Below are positions 4,784 through 7,129 of a DNA stretch of 7,129 nucleotides, in pieces. The notes under the pieces were generated by a model. It was not told the origin of the DNA and did no database searches. It worked only from the letters and a program-made list of their open reading frames with translations. The first letter of the stretch is position 1, and each line of letters begins with the position of its first letter. This stretch comes from Pseudomonadota bacterium. GTDB taxonomy: Bacteria; Pseudomonadota; Alphaproteobacteria; Rhizobiales; Beijerinckiaceae. The position numbers and the translations under genes were made by a program. Location: the NCBI GenBank assembly GCA_023452965.1, contig JAEXUU010000466.1:1-7129 (forward strand), in the 5' to 3' direction.

Positions 4784-6286
4784 ATGACCAGCACGACGGC
4801 ACCGGCGCTCCCGCGCTTTCCCATGCATATCGACGGCAAGGATCATGAGGCCGTCGAAGGCGGCTGGCTGGAGACCAAGAACCCCTATACCGGCAAGCCC
4901 TGGGCCCTGATCCCGCGCGCGACAGCCGCGGATGTCGACCTCGCCGTCAGGGCTGCGCATGAAGCCTTCACCACCGGCCCCTGGTCGCGAATGAGCGCCA
5001 GCGCTCCCGGCGTGCTGATGTTCCGCCTCGCCGATCTGATCGCCGCCAATGCCGAGCGCCTCGCCGATCTCGAGGTTCGCGACAATGGCAAGCTGCGCGT
5101 CGAGATGCTCGGCCAGATGAAATATCTGCCGCGCTGGTTCCAGTATTATGGCGGGCTCGCCGACAAGATCGAGGGTCATGTCACGCCGATCGACAAGGCC
5201 AACATGTTCCACTACGTCGCCTATGAGCCGCTCGGTGTCGTCGGCGCGATCACGCCCTGGAATTCGCCGCTGCTGCTCACGGTCTGGAAGCTCGCTCCGG
5301 CGCTGGCGGCCGGCAATACCGTCGTGGTCAAGCCCTCGGAATTCGCCTCGGTCTCGATGCTGGACCTGGCGAAGCTGTTTGCGCAAGCCGGCTTCCCGCC
5401 CGGGGTCGTGAACGTCGTCACGGGCCTGGGGCAGGAGGCCGGCGAGCCGCTCGTCGAGCATCCGCTGGTGGCGCGTATCGCCTTCACCGGGGGCAATGCC
5501 GGAGGCCGCCGGATCTACGAGGCCGCCGCGCGCCAGTTCAAGCGGGTCTCGCTCGAGCTCGGCGGCAAGGCGCCCAACATCGTCTTCGCCGACGCCGATA
5601 TCGACGCGGCGGTGAAGGGCGTGATCTCCGGCATCTTCGCGGCGGGCGGCCAGACCTGCATGGCCGGCTCGCGGCTCCTGCTGCAGGCCTCGATCCATGA
5701 TCGCTTCCTGGACAGGCTGGTCGAAAGGATGCGCCAGGCGCGCCTCGGCGATCCCAACGACCCCGAAACCGATATCGGCCCGGTCGCAACCGAGCAGCAG
5801 CTCGCCAAGGTGCTCGACTATATCGAGATCGCGCGCCGCGACGGCGCGCGCTGCGTGCTCGGCGGAGAGCGCAGCACGCGCCCCGGCTGCACGCAGGGCT
5901 GGTTCGTCGAGCCGACCATCTTCGCCGGCGTCACCAATGCGATGCGCATCGCCCGCGAAGAGGTGTTCGGGCCGCTGCTCAGCGTCCTCAGCTTCGAGAC
6001 GGAGGAGGAGGCGATCGCTCTCGCCAACGACACGCCCTTCGGGCTCGCAGCCGGCGTCTGGACCACGGATCTCGGCCGCGCCATGACCCTGCCGAAGAAG
6101 CTCAAGGCGGGCACGGTCTGGGTCAACGCCTATCGCGTGGTCAGTTATCTCGCGCCGTTCGGCGGCTTCAAGGAATCCGGGATCGGGCGCGAGAACGGGC
6201 AGGCCGCGATCATGGAATATCTCGAGCCGAAGAGCGTCTTCATCAACGCGAAGCCTGCGATCTCGAACCCGTTCACCCTGCAATAG
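4784..6286 (+). CDS. NAD(P)-dependent aldehyde dehydrogenase
   Basis: A 500-residue cytoplasmic enzyme of the classical ALDH superfamily, full length, oxidising an aldehyde to its acid. All catalytic marks are present: N160 in TPWNSP, K183 and E186 in VVKPSE, the Rossmann FTGGNAGG (234-241), E258 in ELGGKAP, the nucleophile C292 in GGQTCMAGS, and E393 in EEVFGP. PFGGFKESGIGRENG (458-472) near the C-terminus is also typical. The substrate cannot be read; semialdehydes from meta-cleavage pathways or amine-derived aldehydes are reasonable. If the aldolase route were complete elsewhere, succinate semialdehyde could be one. ATG 4784 lacks a clear Shine-Dalgarno sequence. The frame stays open to a GTG at 4721, inside the hairpin and tandem repeat, and that start would add 21 residues not expected in the family. 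The gene converges on the regulator, 42 bases from its stop. Confidence 0.93.
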   Translation: MTSTTAPALPRFPMHIDGKDHEAVEGGWLETKNPYTGKPWALIPRATAADVDLAVRAAHEAFTTGPWSRMSASAPGVLMFRLADLIAANAERLADLEVRDNGKLRVEMLGQMKYLPRWFQYYGGLADKIEGHVTPIDKANMFHYVAYEPLGVVGAITPWNSPLLLTVWKLAPALAAGNTVVVKPSEFASVSMLDLAKLFAQAGFPPGVVNVVTGLGQEAGEPLVEHPLVARIAFTGGNAGGRRIYEAAARQFKRVSLELGGKAPNIVFADADIDAAVKGVISGIFAAGGQTCMAGSRLLLQASIHDRFLDRLVERMRQARLGDPNDPETDIGPVATEQQLAKVLDYIEIARRDGARCVLGGERSTRPGCTQGWFVEPTIFAGVTNAMRIAREEVFGPLLSVLSFETEEEAIALANDTPFGLAAGVWTTDLGRAMTLPKKLKAGTVWVNAYRVVSYLAPFGGFKESGIGRENGQAAIMEYLEPKSVFINAKPAISNPFTLQ

Positions 6287-6296
6287 CCGCAGCGCT

Positions 6297-6312
6297 TCCC
6301 GCCTGTTCGGGA
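6297..6312. terminator. Small hairpin between the convergent genes
   Basis: TCCCG, loop CCTGTT, CGGGA lies in the 42-base gap between the dehydrogenase stop and the regulator stop. The 5-bp stem has no T-run on either strand, so it is at best a weak bidirectional end signal. Confidence 0.25.
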
Positions 6313-6328
6313 CGGAGTTGGAGGCTGC

Positions 6329-7000
6329 TCAGGGACGGCGCACGATCACGCAGTAATAGCTGCAGCGTTCGTTTGTCTCGTTGACGAAGCGATAGGGCTC
6401 GCGGATCTGGAAATAGAAGCTGTCGCCGGCGGCGAGCCGGTGGATCGTCTCGCCGATCTCGACCGAGAGCTCGCCCTCCTGGATGATCAGATGCTTCTCG
6501 ACGCTGCCCTCATAGGTCGGCAGCCAGCCCGAGGACATGCCCGGCGGGATCACGTGGAGCAAGAGCTCGACCCCGCTTTCGGGATGGGCCGGGGAGAGCA
6601 CATGCCGCTCGAAGCCGGTCTCCGCATCGCGGAAGCTCACGCGCTGATCGGCGCGCCGGACCGAAACGGGAGCGGCATCGCTTTCCGCGCCCATCAGCCC
6701 GGAGAGCGAAGTGCCGAGTCCGCGCGCGATCCGAGTGACCACGGCGAGCGTCGGGTTCTTTTCGCCGCGCTCGACCTTGGACAGCATGGCCCGGCTGACT
6801 CCGGACCGTTCGGCGAGGCCGTCCAGCGTCAGCGCCGCCGCCTTGCGCAGCCGCCTCACGCGGGAACCGAGTTCGAGGCCCGGTTCATGATCGGCGCGCT
6901 CGCCATCTCCGGGCCGGGCTCCGGCCGGCGGATTGGACGCCCTGTCGGAGGTCGGGCCAGGCCGGTCGAGCCTGTGGGGCTCAGGCCTGTTCAGCCGCAT
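6329..7000 (-). CDS. XRE-family transcriptional regulator with C-terminal cupin sensor domain
   Basis: A 223-residue regulator. Residues 1-42 are a Pro/Arg/Asp-rich, probably disordered tail. Residues 44-103 form the helix-turn-helix: LGSRVRRLRKAAALTLDGLAER, with recognition region SGVSRAMLSKVERGEKNPTL. Residues about 145-220 are a cupin barrel (IPPGMSSGWLP, EKHLIIQEGELSVEIG, AAGDSFYF, then YRFVNET). This architecture, as in PuuR and SutR/YdcN-type proteins, usually represses catabolic or transport genes until a small ligand is bound in the cupin. The residues around E168, H170 and E175 may bind a metal or ligand. The gene is convergent with the dehydrogenase, so it may control the binding-protein/dehydrogenase unit or a cluster to its right. 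Start ATG 7000 has only a weak GAG ribosome-binding site. Starting further in would remove only the disordered tail, so the start is less sure than the domain call. Confidence 0.92.
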   Translation of the reverse strand: MRLNRPEPHRLDRPGPTSDRASNPPAGARPGDGERADHEPGLELGSRVRRLRKAAALTLDGLAERSGVSRAMLSKVERGEKNPTLAVVTRIARGLGTSLSGLMGAESDAAPVSVRRADQRVSFRDAETGFERHVLSPAHPESGVELLLHVIPPGMSSGWLPTYEGSVEKHLIIQEGELSVEIGETIHRLAAGDSFYFQIREPYRFVNETNERCSYYCVIVRRP

Positions 7001-7011
7001 CGCTCATTCTC

Positions 7012-7069
7012 GTCGCCGGTTCTCTCGTCGGTCTCAGCCCGCTTATCGCATGCGCCGCACCGGCGACAA
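7012..7069 (-). promoter_or_regulatory. Promoter-like pair and 9-bp inverted repeat upstream of the regulator
   Basis: Read on the - strand, TTGTCG (7064-7069) and GATAAG (7042-7047) each match 4 of 6 consensus bases with a 16-base spacer, about 40 bases before the start codon. GTCGCCGGT (7012-7020) and ACCGGCGAC (7059-7067) form a perfect 9-bp inverted repeat with centres 47 bases apart. One half overlaps the -35 and the other lies in the leader. An 8-bp palindrome CGCATGCG (7047-7054) sits between them, and TCTCGTCG occurs at 7008 and 7023. This is consistent with autoregulation, but untested. Confidence 0.35.
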
Positions 7070-7095
7070 ACGTTCATCCGCTCGTCGGCCCGCCG

Positions 7096-7129
7096 TCAGG
7101 AGCCGCCCTCCTTGAGCTCGAGCAGGAAA
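7096..7129 (-). CDS. Possible C-terminal end of a further - strand gene
   Basis: Reading leftward from the window edge gives FLLELKEGGS followed by TGA (7096-7098), a plausible protein end, 95 bases upstream of the regulator. With ten codons visible, neither family nor reality can be judged. Confidence 0.25.
   Translation of the reverse strand, partial: FLLELKEGGS

Noticed and set aside
4622..6283. A 553-codon open frame on the - strand covering nearly all of the dehydrogenase gene
   Set aside because: It is antisense to a gene with every ALDH catalytic motif, is rich in Arg, Asp and Glu as expected from the complement of high-GC codons, and resembles no family.
6933..7115. A 60-codon + strand frame over the regulator's start and upstream region
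   Set aside because: Arg/Ser-rich, no good ribosome-binding site, and overlaps a clear - strand gene.

Overview
The window is high-GC and densely coding, with Shine-Dalgarno-led genes. The mix of a TctC-type binding protein, a Liv-type binding protein and a meta-cleavage hydratase looks like a soil- or plant-associated alphaproteobacterium (Hyphomicrobiales, perhaps Bosea-like). This placement is inferred from style; there is no rRNA or marker gene here.

Left block, + strand (1-1994): the 3' end of a TctC/Bug solute-binding protein, a GlcG/HbpS-like protein, an intact HpaH-type 2-oxo-hept-3-ene-1,7-dioate hydratase, and, 8 bases later, only the first 40-60 codons of an HpaI-type aldolase. 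HpaH and HpaI are consecutive steps of the homoprotocatechuate (4-hydroxyphenylacetate) meta-cleavage pathway, so this is the end of a dicarboxylate/aromatic-acid uptake and catabolism operon whose last gene has been cut off.

Junction (about 1930-2270): aldolase similarity stops in a disordered stretch with imperfect inverted repeats. On the - strand a short reading frame with a strong ribosome-binding site starts at 2046 and runs into the aldolase remnant. It may be the 5' end of a second broken gene. The 224 bases from 2047 to 2270 hold no convincing gene and would be a divergent control region.

Middle block, + strand (2271-6286): a PLP enzyme with D-cysteine desulfhydrase signature residues, a likely weak terminator, an AT-rich promoter-like patch, a Liv-type ABC periplasmic binding protein without its permease or ATPase genes, a GC-rich hairpin, and a complete NAD(P)-dependent aldehyde dehydrogenase.

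Right block, - strand (6329-7129): an XRE-cupin regulator converging on the dehydrogenase, with a promoter-like pair and a 9-bp inverted repeat upstream, then perhaps the last codons of another - strand gene.

Taken together: two periplasmic capture proteins, catabolic enzymes acting on 2-oxo acids, amino acids and aldehydes, and a small-molecule-sensing repressor. I see no CRISPR array, phage gene, transposase or intact RNA gene, and no clear candidate for a wholly new system. The most unusual part is the gene-decay junction at 1812-2046.
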